64,000 bases of DNA from Nocardia thailandica NBRC 100428 (lineage in GTDB: Bacteria; Actinomycetota; Actinomycetes; Mycobacteriales; Mycobacteriaceae): positions 30,473 through 94,472 of the forward strand of contig NZ_BAGK01000167.1 in assembly GCF_000308795.1 (NCBI RefSeq), in the 5' to 3' direction. This document shows positions 45,075-52,991 of this stretch, one piece after another; the stretch's first letter is position 1; each line of letters opens with the position of its first letter. The notes below the pieces were generated by a model. That model did not search any database. It worked only from the letters and a program-made list of their open reading frames with translations, and was not told the DNA's origin. A program made the position numbers and the translations under genes.

Positions 45075-45100
45075 CTAAAGCGCTTTCCTAAAGCGCTTTC
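45075..45100. promoter_or_regulatory. tandem AAAGCGCTTT operator
   Basis: ctaaagcgctttc is repeated head to tail at 45075-45087 and 45088-45100; each unit holds the perfect 10-bp palindrome AAAGCGCTTT, centres 13 bp apart. Lies between the leftward HTH gene (45013) and the rightward gene 45134. Confidence 0.7.
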
Positions 45101-45133
45101 CATGATCGGTTTAACGGCGGAGGTTCATAGCTT

Positions 45134-45451
45134 GTGACCAGCACTGATAGCGAATGCAGCATCGAGATTCTGCCGACCATTTCCAGCGGCGGCGTGCGCT
45201 GCTACACGGGCGTGTGTCGCCCCTGCGGCGTGTCGGTGATGGCTGCCACACGCGCGGACGCCCGCGCCCGCTGGGACCACCACCGCACAGTCCCCGCCCC
45301 GCCGGCCAGCGTGCTCACCGAGCCGGTGACCCGCGACCTGGTCGACGACTGGGCCGACTGGTTCCTCAACGGCCGCGGCTACCTACAGGCGTCGACGACC
45401 CGCTGCGCGCACGGGCGGCGGCTGACGGAGTTCTGCGACACCTGCGACTAG
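45134..45451 (+). CDS. zinc-type hypothetical protein, 105 aa
   Basis: Seen: RCYTGVCRPCGVSVMAATRA near residue 22 and TTRCAHGRRLTEFCDTCD at the end; two Cys pairs. A lone rightward gene in a leftward block, with GGAGG upstream of the GTG, divergent from the HTH gene. Its 3' end overlaps the methyltransferase stop antisense. Function unknown. Confidence 0.6.
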   Translation: MTSTDSECSIEILPTISSGGVRCYTGVCRPCGVSVMAATRADARARWDHHRTVPAPPASVLTEPVTRDLVDDWADWFLNGRGYLQASTTRCAHGRRLTEFCDTCD

Positions 45452-46116
45452 GCGGCGGCCGCGAGTTCGGTGGGCGGTTCCTGTTCGAGGCGGCGGGCGA
45501 TCAGCTCGCAGTACCGCTCCTCCAGCTCGACACCGGTGGCGGGTCGGCCCAGGTTGCGGGCGGCGACGAGGGTGGAGCCGGAGCCGGCGAACGGGTCGGC
45601 GATGGCGCCTTCGCTGCGGTCGATGAGCAGCTCCATCAGCGTGACGGGTTTGGGGGTGGGGTGGCCGACCTTGCGGGCGAGGGAGCTCATGCCGACGCTG
45701 GTGCGCAGGACGGACCCGATGCGCCGGTGGGTGCCTTTGGGCCAGCGTCCCCACAGGTAGATTTCCTCGTGGGAGCTGCCGAACGCGCAGGCGAGGTCGC
45801 CCATGCCGGGGCCGGTGCCGTCGGTCTTGTCCCAGACGAGGACGAGTTTCGGGTTGGGCGGTCGGGGGATGCGCCAGGTGCCGAACACGGCGGCGGTGGA
45901 GCCAGGGTTGCGGGTGAACCAGGCAGCGAGGGCTTGGTCGCGGATTTCGGTGGTGTCGTCTCCGGCGATGAGTGTTTTTCGTCCGCCGCGGCCGGTGTAG
46001 CTCATTCCGTAGGGCGGGTCGGTGATGAGCGTTTCGGCGTCGAGCCATTCGGAATTGTCGAGGCATGATCCGTGGAATAGTCGGATATTGCCGGATTCGT
46101 AATACGGGGCCGCCAT
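45448..46116 (-). CDS. N4/N6 DNA methyltransferase
   Basis: Role: adds methyl groups to A (N6) or C (N4) in DNA. Seen: 222 residues; DPPYGMSYTGRGG near residue 33, the ALVW-type KLVLVWDKTDG, VGHPTPKPVTLMELLI and SEGAIADPFAGSGSTLVAAR near the C-terminus. Catalytic motif before the SAM motif indicates the beta class. No restriction partner is next to it, so it is probably an orphan protecting phage DNA. Ribosome site AAGGGGG. Stop overlaps the convergent gene. Confidence 0.92.
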   Translation of the reverse strand: MAAPYYESGNIRLFHGSCLDNSEWLDAETLITDPPYGMSYTGRGGRKTLIAGDDTTEIRDQALAAWFTRNPGSTAAVFGTWRIPRPPNPKLVLVWDKTDGTGPGMGDLACAFGSSHEEIYLWGRWPKGTHRRIGSVLRTSVGMSSLARKVGHPTPKPVTLMELLIDRSEGAIADPFAGSGSTLVAARNLGRPATGVELEERYCELIARRLEQEPPTELAAAA

Positions 46117-46177
46117 TCAAGCCCCCTTCACATATTTCACGATCCGATTGTCACTCGCCCTGTCAACCCGAACCGGG

Positions 46178-46633
46178 TTATTGGAATCCGAGCCGTGCCG
46201 AGAACTTCTGGAACCAGTCGTATTCGTTGCCGTAGCCAGCTTCTTCGACGGCATTCAGGGCGGCCACGATGTCGCTGACGGCTGCGTCCATGCTCCCGTT
46301 CGCCTCGGCGCTGCGTATCCGCTTGGCTGCCGCGGCCAGCGCACGCCGGCGGGGTTCGTCGAGCCAGTCGAGGAGGGCGGGCAGCGGGATGCCTTCGTCT
46401 GCGGCGAACGAGCGCCGGTACGGCCCGCATTCGACGGTGAGGACGTTGTCGATGCTGGCGCAGGTGTCGCAGTGGCCGCCGTGTTCGACGTGCTCGTGGA
46501 CGTAGACCGGGTCGCTGGCGTTGAAGCGGGCGCGGATGGCGTCGGCGAGTGGCCCGGATACGAGGGACCGCCGATAGCCGTCCTCGTCGTCACCGGTGGA
46601 CTCGGCAACGGTGAGCAGGTGGTATTCCGTCAC
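46178..46633 (-). CDS. hypothetical protein, 151 aa
   Basis: Seen: TEYHLLTVAESTGDDEDGYR, EHVEHGGHCDTCASIDNVLT, and a helical C-terminus with EWYQ-free GYGNEYDWFQKFSARL. One Cys pair with His may bind metal. A small hairpin follows at 46162-46176. GTG overlaps the upstream stop. Function unknown. Confidence 0.58.
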   Translation of the reverse strand: MTEYHLLTVAESTGDDEDGYRRSLVSGPLADAIRARFNASDPVYVHEHVEHGGHCDTCASIDNVLTVECGPYRRSFAADEGIPLPALLDWLDEPRRRALAAAAKRIRSAEANGSMDAAVSDIVAALNAVEEAGYGNEYDWFQKFSARLGFQ

Positions 46634-47139
46634 GTGTCGCTCTCCTCGGCGAGGGCTTCGGCGACACCCCACCGGCCGACGCGCAGGTGTGGCGCGATCT
46701 GCTTCGCGAGGGCGAGGGCTTCGTCGAACGGGAACCGGTGCGCGGCAAGCCATTCGTCGTGGCGCTCGCTGGGTATGGATTCCGGGGATCGGCTGCCGTC
46801 GGCGGCGTAGCAGCGCCCCAGGTGGGTGACCGCCCATAGGCCGTGCCCGCGGTATTCGACGTTGATCGTGAACGCGGCGCGCTCGAGGTGGTCGCGGGGC
46901 ACGCACGACACCTCGAATCGGCCGACGTCGAGGTCTGGCTCGGGCAGGGTGCGGTGGGGTTCCGCGAGCCGGAAGACGTGCCGGAACCGGTGGCCGGTGC
47001 GCGCGTGCCCACAGGAGGCACAGAACTCGATCGGGGTGCTGTTCGCTGTGGGCCGCTGTTCAGGATCGTTGAACGTCGACGACGGCTGAACGAGCGCTCG
47101 GACTTCCGCTCGAAGGCGCAGCATCTCCTCGGGCGTCAC
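46630..47139 (-). CDS. hypothetical protein, 169 aa
   Basis: Seen: GTG start; IEFCASCGHARTGHRFRHV is a CxxC...H metal site; then NVEYRGHGLWAVTHLGRCYA and FPFDEALALAKQIAPHLRV. No family recognised. Function unknown. Confidence 0.58.
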   Translation of the reverse strand: MTPEEMLRLRAEVRALVQPSSTFNDPEQRPTANSTPIEFCASCGHARTGHRFRHVFRLAEPHRTLPEPDLDVGRFEVSCVPRDHLERAAFTINVEYRGHGLWAVTHLGRCYAADGSRSPESIPSERHDEWLAAHRFPFDEALALAKQIAPHLRVGRWGVAEALAEESDT

Positions 47140-47348
47140 GCGGCCAGCTCGTTCGGTTCGAGGGAGAAGAACAGGACCACGTGGTCCTCCGGCGCGCCGA
47201 CCTGCTCGGCTATCCAGCGGATCACGTCCTCAACAGCGTTCTGTCGAGATTGGCCGACCCGGAGTTTCACGGTGCCCCGCCGCTCGCTGAACTGGACGCC
47301 CAGCGGGGTCGGCCAGGTCAGGGTGATCATGAAGTAGTAGTCCCGCAT
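47136..47348 (-). CDS. hypothetical protein, 70 aa
   Basis: Seen: MRDYYFMITLTWPTPLGVQF and EDVIRWIAEQVGAPEDHVVL followed by FFSLEPNEL. It shares the E/D-x-x-x-W/A...D..VVxFF ending with 47811-48038, so the two are probably paralogs. Function unknown. Confidence 0.58.
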   Translation of the reverse strand: MRDYYFMITLTWPTPLGVQFSERRGTVKLRVGQSRQNAVEDVIRWIAEQVGAPEDHVVLFFSLEPNELAA

Positions 47349-47572
47349 CAGTGCCCCGTCTTCTTCGGCTTCTTCTTGTGCTTGGGCTTGTCGTGGTCGG
47401 GTTCCCACTCGTAGCCGGGCAGCCCGGCCTCGCAGTAGGAGTCGTCGACGAGGACGTCACCGCGGTCGAGTTCGCACCAGCGCGTCGGCCGGTTGCAGGC
47501 GGTGGCTCCTGTGCCGGCGAGCACGGCGAGGGCGAGAACGGTCGCGGCGGTGCGGGTTCGGCTCTGGAACAT
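47348..47572 (-). CDS. exported Cys-containing miniprotein, 74 aa
   Basis: Seen: N-terminal MFQSRTRTAATVLALAVLAG then TGATACNRPTRWCELDRGD; a signal sequence with a weak lipobox (ATAC). C-terminal half is Lys/His/Pro-rich (DHDKPKHKKKPKK). Probably secreted or lipid-anchored. The stop overlaps the next start. Confidence 0.6.
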   Translation of the reverse strand: MFQSRTRTAATVLALAVLAGTGATACNRPTRWCELDRGDVLVDDSYCEAGLPGYEWEPDHDKPKHKKKPKKTGH

Positions 47573-47814
47573 CAGGGATGCTCTCCCGGGTCTGGTTGGG
47601 TCACGGCGCCGGCGAAACAGTCGACCGCGATGCTTGCGCCTTGAGCGGTGTCATGGGTGAAGACCAGGCACCTGCGCCCGGTGCCCTGATCGGTGTAGCG
47701 CTGGACGCGAACTCCATTGGGGCTGCCGGTGTCGGAGTTCGCGACGGCAACACCCACGCCGGCCGAGGCGATCACCGCGAGTACCGCGGCGGCGGTGCGG
47801 GTTCGGGTGGTCAT
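47572..47814 (-). CDS. exported miniprotein, 80 aa
   Basis: Seen: signal sequence TRTRTAAAVLAVIASAGVGV then AVANSDTG; mature part has RCLVFTHDTAQGASIAVDCF with two Cys that could pair. Its two-strand core (VQRY, RCLVF, IAVDCF) matches 48624-48872, so they are paralogs. Exported, role unknown. Confidence 0.6.
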   Translation of the reverse strand: MTTRTRTAAAVLAVIASAGVGVAVANSDTGSPNGVRVQRYTDQGTGRRCLVFTHDTAQGASIAVDCFAGAVTQPDPGEHP

Positions 47815-48038
47815 TTGACCTCGCTGGTGGTGAAGAAGACGACCAGCCGGTCGTCCTCGTGGGTGACGTGCGCCCAGTCGTCCAAGGTGGGGATGCTGCC
47901 GTGGTGGGCGGCGTATCCGCTGCGGGCGAACGCGATGGCTTCGAGGAAGTCCCCGACCGGGACCTTGCCGCTGTCGTCAAGCGGGACGACCCATTCGTGG
48001 TGGGTTTCGACGCGGGTACGGGACGTGACGATGCTCAT
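47811..48038 (-). CDS. hypothetical protein, 75 aa
   Basis: Seen: HHEWVVPLDDSGKVPVGDFL, EAIAFARSGYAAHHGSIPTL, EDDRLVVFFTTSEVK. Paralog of 47136-47348. ATGA overlaps. Function unknown. Confidence 0.58.
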   Translation of the reverse strand: MSIVTSRTRVETHHEWVVPLDDSGKVPVGDFLEAIAFARSGYAAHHGSIPTLDDWAHVTHEDDRLVVFFTTSEVK

Positions 48039-48274
48039 GCGAGCTGCTCCTTGTCGCGAATGTAGGTAGCGGTGTCGAAGGCCAGCGAGACGGCGCGCCG
48101 CCAAGGCCTGAGATAGCCGACCTCGTAACCGGTGTGGCCGCACAGCACGCACACCGCCCAGCCCTGCACGCGGCCGTTCAATCCGCGCACTGCGCCGACG
48201 TGCACGCGCGGGGATCGCTGGCCCGCGGCGCTATACCGGTTGAGGAACCGGTCGAGCGCCGCACCGTCCGTCAT
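48035..48274 (-). CDS. hypothetical protein, 79 aa
   Basis: Seen: ALDRFLNRYSAAGQRSPRVH, GWAVCVLCGHTGYEVGYLRP, WRRAVSLAFDTATYIRDKEQ. One CxxC. ATG overlaps the HIT stop. Function unknown. Confidence 0.58.
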   Translation of the reverse strand: MTDGAALDRFLNRYSAAGQRSPRVHVGAVRGLNGRVQGWAVCVLCGHTGYEVGYLRPWRRAVSLAFDTATYIRDKEQLA

Positions 48275-48627
48275 TCGCCGGCCGCTATCTGCTGTCCGGT
48301 CCAGGGCAGGTGCAGGCCGTCGCTGGCACGGCGGGGCACCACGTGCACGTGGAGGTGGAAGACGGTCTGGGTGGCTTCGGCGCCGATGCTGGTGATGATG
48401 TTCGCCGAGGGCGTGCGGGCGGCGATCTCGGCCGCGTACTTCATCACGACGCCGGTGAGAGTGGGCCAGGTGGTGGCGTCGTCGACGTGCTTGCGTGGGA
48501 TGACCAGCAGGTGTCCGGGTGTGACCGGGTTGAGGGGAACGATCGCGATGGCCTCGCGCCACTGGTCGACGATGGTCGCGGGCGCGCCGTCATCCAGGAT
48601 CGCGCAGAACGGGCAACGGTTCGTCAT
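48271..48627 (-). CDS. HIT-family nucleotide hydrolase or transferase
   Basis: Role: HIT proteins cleave nucleotide phosphoramidates or dinucleotides such as Ap4A. Seen: 118 residues; N-terminal CPFCAILDDGAPATIV, VTPGHLLVIPRKHVDDATTW and the catalytic HIT triad FHLHVHVVPR near residue 91-100. The N-terminal CxxC zinc pair and length match bacterial HIT enzymes. In phages its role is unclear; the nucleotide-metabolism theme (MazG, DUF4326) is shared. Confidence 0.93.
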   Translation of the reverse strand: MTNRCPFCAILDDGAPATIVDQWREAIAIVPLNPVTPGHLLVIPRKHVDDATTWPTLTGVVMKYAAEIAARTPSANIITSIGAEATQTVFHLHVHVVPRRASDGLHLPWTGQQIAAGE

Positions 48628-48872
48628 GGCTGGTCCTCGTTGACGTTGGCCGGGGTCGTGACAGTGCGGCTCTCCCAGTTGCAGTCGACGGAGGTGGAGC
48701 CGGAGTTGGCGTTGTCGCGGACGATGACGCACAGCACGCTGCCGCCGTCGGGGGTGGGGATGCGGCGTACTTCGTGGTCGACGGCCGAGGTGTCGTTGGC
48801 GCAGCCGGCGAGGGTGACCGCAGCGGCGAGGGCGAGGCCGGCGAGCAGGGCGGCGCGGCGCGGGCTGGTCAT
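48624..48872 (-). CDS. lipoprotein, 82 aa
   Basis: Seen: signal peptide with lipobox LAGC (LAALAAAVTLAGCAND-like: GLALAAAVTLAGCAND). Mature part has VRRIPTPDGGSVLCVIVRDN and SVDCNWESRTV, with two Cys. Paralog of 47572-47814. Expected to sit on the outer face of the cell membrane; candidate superinfection-exclusion protein by analogy with phage lipoproteins. Confidence 0.72.
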   Translation of the reverse strand: MTSPRRAALLAGLALAAAVTLAGCANDTSAVDHEVRRIPTPDGGSVLCVIVRDNANSGSTSVDCNWESRTVTTPANVNEDQP

Positions 48873-49369
48873 GCTGCCGCCTGGGTGAGCCATGCGTCGA
48901 TCTGGTCGCGGATGGTGCGCGCCTGGTCGACGGCGAGGTGGGCGGCGATGTCGCGCCCGTCCTTGTCCTCGATGCGCAGCCACACGTGCGGGGCGCTGGC
49001 GGCAGAGGATTCGTAGACCGACACCTCGTCCCCGTAGGCGGTTTCAACCGGCGCCCAGTGGAAGAACCCGCGCACGCTGTACTTCCCGGGCAGGTCCGCG
49101 ACCGGTGCGTACAGGCGGGCGAAGACGTCTTCGCGCAGGACGGTGGTGGTGCCGTTCGGTGTGCGGAGGATCCAGTTGTTGGGCTGGACTTCGCCGCCGC
49201 CGGGGCCGCCGATGATGAACCAGCGGATGTCGGTGTCGTCCTCGTTCGGCGCGCCGATGTTCGCGTCGGGGCAGAACGCGAGCAGGTCGGCTTTTGTCGA
49301 GGTGCCGAGGCGGAAATGGATGGCTTCGACGGTGGCCGGCCGCGTCTGGTACTTCGGGTAATCAGCCAT
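48869..49369 (-). CDS. hypothetical protein, 166 aa
   Basis: Seen: beta-rich N-terminus (YQTRPATVEAIHFRLGTSTK, WFIIGGPGGGEVQPNNWILR) and a C-terminal helix HLAVDQARTIRDQIDAW. The TRPxxVEA...W.I....G text recurs in phage proteins of unknown role. Coupled to the lipoprotein gene by ATGA. Confidence 0.65.
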   Translation of the reverse strand: MADYPKYQTRPATVEAIHFRLGTSTKADLLAFCPDANIGAPNEDDTDIRWFIIGGPGGGEVQPNNWILRTPNGTTTVLREDVFARLYAPVADLPGKYSVRGFFHWAPVETAYGDEVSVYESSAASAPHVWLRIEDKDGRDIAAHLAVDQARTIRDQIDAWLTQAAA

Positions 49370-49787
49370 TGGTTTCCTCTCGGCGTTGGCGGGCGCGCGC
49401 GATGGCTTCCCGGAATTCGGGTGACGGGCCGGTGTTCTCGGCGCGCATGCGGGCGATCGTGCCGGGCGGGACGATCGTGCGGTCGACGCCGACGCCGTAG
49501 ACGGCGCGCGCGGCCTTCTTCAGCTCGTCGATGAGAGCCTGGTCGCGCTGCTGCTTGGCGTGGATCGCCGCGTAGTTCTGCTGGGTCTCGGCGCGCAACG
49601 CCTCGAGCTGCTTGGTGCGTGCAATGGCGAGGTCGATCATGTTGACCAGGCCGCCGTCGCCGTCGACGACCTTCCGCAGGTGCGGCGGGAGCGTGTCGTA
49701 CTGCTCGTCACCGCCCTCGTACGTGCGCAGGGTCGCCTCGCGGATCCGCTCGAGCTCGGTGACGGTCAGGTCAGGGCTGTCGGTCAT
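49362..49787 (-). CDS. hypothetical helical protein, 141 aa
   Basis: Seen: TVTELERIREATLRTYEGGD, LEALRAETQQNYAAIHAKQQ, ARMRAENTGPSPEFREAIAR; a long coiled-coil. No known motif. Function unknown. Confidence 0.58.
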   Translation of the reverse strand: MTDSPDLTVTELERIREATLRTYEGGDEQYDTLPPHLRKVVDGDGGLVNMIDLAIARTKQLEALRAETQQNYAAIHAKQQRDQALIDELKKAARAVYGVGVDRTIVPPGTIARMRAENTGPSPEFREAIARARQRREETNG

Positions 49788-49957
49788 CGGTACTGGTACC
49801 TCTCTCCGGTGATGCGTTCCCAGGTCGCGATGGTCACGTCTCCTTCGGCTCGGCAGGTCGGGCACTGGCCGGCCGCGGTGGTGGGGCCCTTGATCGAGGC
49901 CCAGCCGGTTCCGGTTCCTTGGCAGGTCGGGCAGACGAGCCGCAGGGAGCCGGTCAT
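49784..49957 (-). CDS. DnaJ-type zinc-finger miniprotein, 57 aa
   Basis: Seen: MTGSLRLVCPTCQGTGTGWA then QCPTCRAEGDVTIATWERIT; two CPTC pairs, the first followed by GTG as in DnaJ zinc repeats. Flanked by ATGA overlaps. Function unknown. Confidence 0.65.
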   Translation of the reverse strand: MTGSLRLVCPTCQGTGTGWASIKGPTTAAGQCPTCRAEGDVTIATWERITGERYQYR

Positions 49958-50235
49958 TCGGGGGCGTCCGTCCAGGCGGTGACGTAGCGCTGCATGAGGC
50001 GGTCGTCGGTTTCGTCGGTCACCGCGTAGGCGGCCAGGCGCTCGACACCCGTGGGCAGCAGGTCACCGAGCGCGTCGACCATTCGCGCGGCCCATCGGCG
50101 GTAGATTTGTTGGAACGCAGGTCGCTCCGACTCCCACGCTCGACCGTCCAGCTTCGCCTCGGCGCGGTGGTGCTCGGCCCATGCCTCGCGCGCGATCCGT
50201 TCGATCGCTTCGGCGCGGATCTGTTCGGCGGTCAC
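49954..50235 (-). CDS. hypothetical protein, 93 aa
   Basis: Seen: MTAEQIRAEAIERIAREAWA, FQQIYRRWAARMVDALGDLL, TDETDDRLMQRYVTAWTDAP; helical. GTGA coupling to the exonuclease upstream. Function unknown. Confidence 0.58.
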   Translation of the reverse strand: MTAEQIRAEAIERIAREAWAEHHRAEAKLDGRAWESERPAFQQIYRRWAARMVDALGDLLPTGVERLAAYAVTDETDDRLMQRYVTAWTDAPE

Positions 50236-50927
50236 GCGGATTCCTCAAGGACCGGTGCGATGTTGCCGGTGACCTTGTCGTAGACCCGCATCGCCCAGCG
50301 CGCGTCACCGAGCGCCGTGTGCCGCTCCTCCTCGGTGGGCGGTTCGACGCCAATCAGCCGGGAGAGGTCGTCAGACTTCCACGGCGGGTTGATCGCAGCG
50401 ATCGAGTCGAAGCGCCGCGCTCGGTCCTCCAACGACTCTTCGCCGTCGGGCATGTCGAACGCTCCCCGAGCACGAAGGCCGGCGAGGTAGCCGACGGTGA
50501 GGTTCTCGATGTCGATGAGGTGGTAGTGCCAGGCGGGGGTGAGTCCGTTGTCGCGCAGCAGCGGAGCGAGAGTCTCGGTGTCGAAGTTCGGGACAGCGCC
50601 GACGACGTGCGCGCCGTGGGTCCAGCGGGCGACGATCTCGGCTGCGGTCCACGGCTCGACCATGCCGCGTTTGCCTGACTCTGGTCGGGTCAGCGGGTTC
50701 AGCGGTGCGAGGGTTTCGCGGGTTGAAAGCCATTGGCCGACGGGGTGGCGGTCGTAGAACCGGCCAACGCGCAACCCGAACGGATCCGCGGTGGCGAGGT
50801 CGATGTCGACGAAGAACGACAGCTCACGCTCGCCGGCGTCGTCGCGGCGGATCATGGCGATTTCCCAGGCTTTCCGACCAGGGTGTACGCCGTCGGTTTC
50901 GGTGTCGAGGAACACGAGAGGGGTCAT
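50232..50927 (-). CDS. DnaQ-like 3'-5' exonuclease
   Basis: Role: DEDD-family exonuclease, DNA or RNA. Seen: 231 residues; Exo I motif FLDTETDGVHPGRKAWEIA at about 5-23, Exo II region VGAVPNFDTETLAPLL, Exo III ERHTALGDARWAMRVYDKV near the C-terminus. Similar in class but not adjacent to the exonuclease at 58426. Start ATG 50927 coupled to the upstream stop. Confidence 0.85.
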   Translation of the reverse strand: MTPLVFLDTETDGVHPGRKAWEIAMIRRDDAGERELSFFVDIDLATADPFGLRVGRFYDRHPVGQWLSTRETLAPLNPLTRPESGKRGMVEPWTAAEIVARWTHGAHVVGAVPNFDTETLAPLLRDNGLTPAWHYHLIDIENLTVGYLAGLRARGAFDMPDGEESLEDRARRFDSIAAINPPWKSDDLSRLIGVEPPTEEERHTALGDARWAMRVYDKVTGNIAPVLEESA

Positions 50928-51271
50928 GCGGTGGGCTCCTGCGCGGTGAGGGCGGTGATGATGCGTTCGGCGTGCTGGGTGGTTTCGCTGTGGGTAGCGA
51001 TGCCACCGTTCGGTGTTTCGACGAGCGACACCTTGCAGGCGCGTTGGCCGTTGACCTGGAGGCCGTTGAGGATCTGCACGTAGCGTTCGGTGAGTTCCCA
51101 CATGAGGGCTTCGGCGTCGATCCAGTCGGCGACCAGCTCGACGAGCCGGGCGTGGCTGATGGCGTCGGGGTTGTCGCGCAGGGTTTGGGCGCCGGCGGCG
51201 AGGCGGGATTGGAGGTCGGCGGTGATCATCGGCTCGCCGGCGATGTTTTCCGGTTCGGGCTGGTCGGTCAT
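50924..51271 (-). CDS. hypothetical protein, 115 aa
   Basis: Seen: ADLQSRLAAGAQTLRDNPDA, LVADWIDAEALMWELTERYV, VNGQRACKVSLVETPNG; helical first half, beta second half. Function unknown. Confidence 0.58.
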   Translation of the reverse strand: MTDQPEPENIAGEPMITADLQSRLAAGAQTLRDNPDAISHARLVELVADWIDAEALMWELTERYVQILNGLQVNGQRACKVSLVETPNGGIATHSETTQHAERIITALTAQEPTA

Positions 51272-51618
51272 GCGGCCGGTTCTCCTTCGAGCGTGTGCAT
51301 GGTGGGGACGATCAGGTGGAGGTCGCACCGCCACACGCCGTCGGTGTCGATGTCGGGGCGGTGCCCGTACGGTCGGCACCCGTCGGAGGTGACGCGAACC
51401 CACGCGCGCGTCGCGTCGAACCGCACCTCTTCGTCGCCCCGCCAGTACCCCGGCCTGCCCCTGAATACCGTTGAGATCAGGTCGATGTAGGTGAAGAGGC
51501 TGGGGTTGTCGGGCGTGTCGATCCACACGCGTTGCCCAGCCTGGATGCTGTCGGCGAGGCGGACGAGGTCGGATTGTCCGAGTAGGTCGAGGAGTAGCGT
51601 GAACGCGGGCTCGTTCAC
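51268..51618 (-). CDS. hypothetical protein, 116 aa
   Basis: Seen: GTG start overlapping the upstream stop; LLLDLLGQSDLVRLADSIQA, RVWIDTPDNPSLFTYIDLIS, WRCDLHLIVPTMHTLEG. Beta-rich. Function unknown. Confidence 0.58.
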   Translation of the reverse strand: MNEPAFTLLLDLLGQSDLVRLADSIQAGQRVWIDTPDNPSLFTYIDLISTVFRGRPGYWRGDEEVRFDATRAWVRVTSDGCRPYGHRPDIDTDGVWRCDLHLIVPTMHTLEGEPAA

Positions 51619-52013
51619 GTCGGGTTTCCTTCGACGGCTTTCCGGAGTTCGCGCGCGCACTCGCGGGCGATGGCGGCGAACAGGTCGTTGCGCAGGTCGC
51701 TCTCGCCGTCCCACTGCCGCAGCAGGGCCTGTACGCGGTCGAGTGCATCGAGCAGGTGGGGCAGGTTTGTCATCGCCCAGGCGATCGCGTGCGCGTCGGC
51801 CTTATCGTTCAGGCTCGTGCCGGCGGTAGCGAACCGTTCAAGCAGGCCGTCCGCGGTGGTGCCGACGGCCCAGTAGTCGGTGAGCACGATCCCGCTCGGC
51901 GGCGTGGCTGACCACTCGCCGAGGGTGGCTTCGGCGAGCAGGGAGCGGCCTTCCGCGAGCAGGTGAGTAACCGGCGGCGGGGTCACCGGCCGGGTCCATT
52001 CACTGATGCGCAC
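51615..52013 (-). CDS. hypothetical protein, 132 aa
   Basis: Seen: RISEWTRPVTPPPVTHLLAE, HAIAWAMTNLPHLLDALDRV, AAIARECARELRKAVEGNPT; mostly helical. Function unknown. Confidence 0.58.
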   Translation of the reverse strand: MRISEWTRPVTPPPVTHLLAEGRSLLAEATLGEWSATPPSGIVLTDYWAVGTTADGLLERFATAGTSLNDKADAHAIAWAMTNLPHLLDALDRVQALLRQWDGESDLRNDLFAAIARECARELRKAVEGNPT

Positions 52014-52029
52014 ATCTTGATTCCACTAC

Positions 52030-52212
52030 TCATGTCAAACCCGCAGCCGCCACAGCGATCAGCACCACGACAAGGCCGCCGACGACCGTGCCGACGACCG
52101 ATCCCACGAACCCAGCCCACGCGAACCGGCGCGCTTCCTCGGTCGGCGCGGTGTACGCGCACAGCGCGAGCGCCAGCAGCCAACCGGCGCTGAACACCAA
52201 CGCCGCGATCAT
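52030..52212 (-). CDS. membrane protein, 60 aa
   Basis: Seen: two hydrophobic helices, residues 2-19 (AALVFSAGWLLALALCAY) and about 33-58 (VGSVVGTVVGGLVVVLIAVA), joined by a short polar loop; a hairpin membrane protein, the size of some phage holins. No lysin is nearby, so holin is not claimed. Confidence 0.6.
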   Translation of the reverse strand: MIAALVFSAGWLLALALCAYTAPTEEARRFAWAGFVGSVVGTVVGGLVVVLIAVAAAGLT

Positions 52213-52991
52213 GCCGCGACCCTCTCAGTGCAGCCACAGGCCCCCCAGTCGTCCGGATCGAACATCGCTGGCTGCTGCTCAATCCGCTCACGAAACGCGC
52301 CCAGCGTCAGAGGCTTCACCGCACCGCCGGCGCGATCGCGGAGAATGGCAACGTCTCGCCCGAGCATCGCGCGCGTCCGTTCCTCCTCCGCTTCCCACTC
52401 GAGGTAGCGCGGCCGGTTCACGGTCAGCAGCAACGCCCACTGCGCCTGGCCGCCACGAACGCAGGCCCCGCCGCAGTTCGCGTGCGCGAACCCCTGCCGG
52501 TAGAGCCGCGGCGGCTCGATCCCGCGTGCACGAAACAGGGCCAGGAGGTCCGGCTTGGAGACGTAGGGCGGATCGAGCAGCGGCGACCGGATCGCCCACG
52601 GCTTCCAGGGCTCCACCGCGGCGGCATGCCGTTCGGGTTCGGTCCAGTCGAAGCCGAGGTAGATGACCGCTTCCTCAGGGGCGTAGTGGTGTTCGAGATG
52701 GTTGCGCAGCAGCTCTCGTTTGAGCACGCGGGAGCAGACCGCCATGCGGTTGTTGGGCACCACCCGCTCGTCGCGGCCGACCTCCATCGGAGTGCGACCG
52801 TCCGCGATGATGTCCCACGTGCAGCCGAGCCGCTCGGCGACCTCGTGTCCGAAGCGCCAGTTGTCCGCGTCTTCGACCTTGGTGTCGGCAGTGAGGAGTA
52901 CGACGTTGCTGGCGCCGTGTTCCTCGACAACCCGCCACGCGACCTCGGCCGATCCTGCGCCGGTGGAGAACTGGACGATGTGGGTGGTCAT
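52209..52991 (-). CDS. PAPS-reductase-family (ATP-pyrophosphatase) protein
   Basis: Seen: 260 residues; PP-loop-like HIVQFSTGAGSAEVAWRVVE at the start (S-T-G-A-G-S in place of S-G-G-x-D-S), VVLLTADTKVEDADNWRF, CSRVLKRELLRNHLEHHY, and a Cys-rich second half (ANCGGACVRGG, WGACGCTE). The family joins ATP chemistry to sulfur or to nucleoside modification. It is coupled by ATGA to the C5 methyltransferase gene, suggesting a joint DNA-modification role; unproven. The altered PP-loop is noteworthy. Confidence 0.8.
   Translation of the reverse strand: MTTHIVQFSTGAGSAEVAWRVVEEHGASNVVLLTADTKVEDADNWRFGHEVAERLGCTWDIIADGRTPMEVGRDERVVPNNRMAVCSRVLKRELLRNHLEHHYAPEEAVIYLGFDWTEPERHAAAVEPWKPWAIRSPLLDPPYVSKPDLLALFRARGIEPPRLYRQGFAHANCGGACVRGGQAQWALLLTVNRPRYLEWEAEEERTRAMLGRDVAILRDRAGGAVKPLTLGAFRERIEQQPAMFDPDDWGACGCTERVAA

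Noticed and set aside
52030..52212. Holin
   Set aside because: Two membrane helices of fitting size, but no lysin or lysis gene is nearby, and it lies within the DNA-modification operon.
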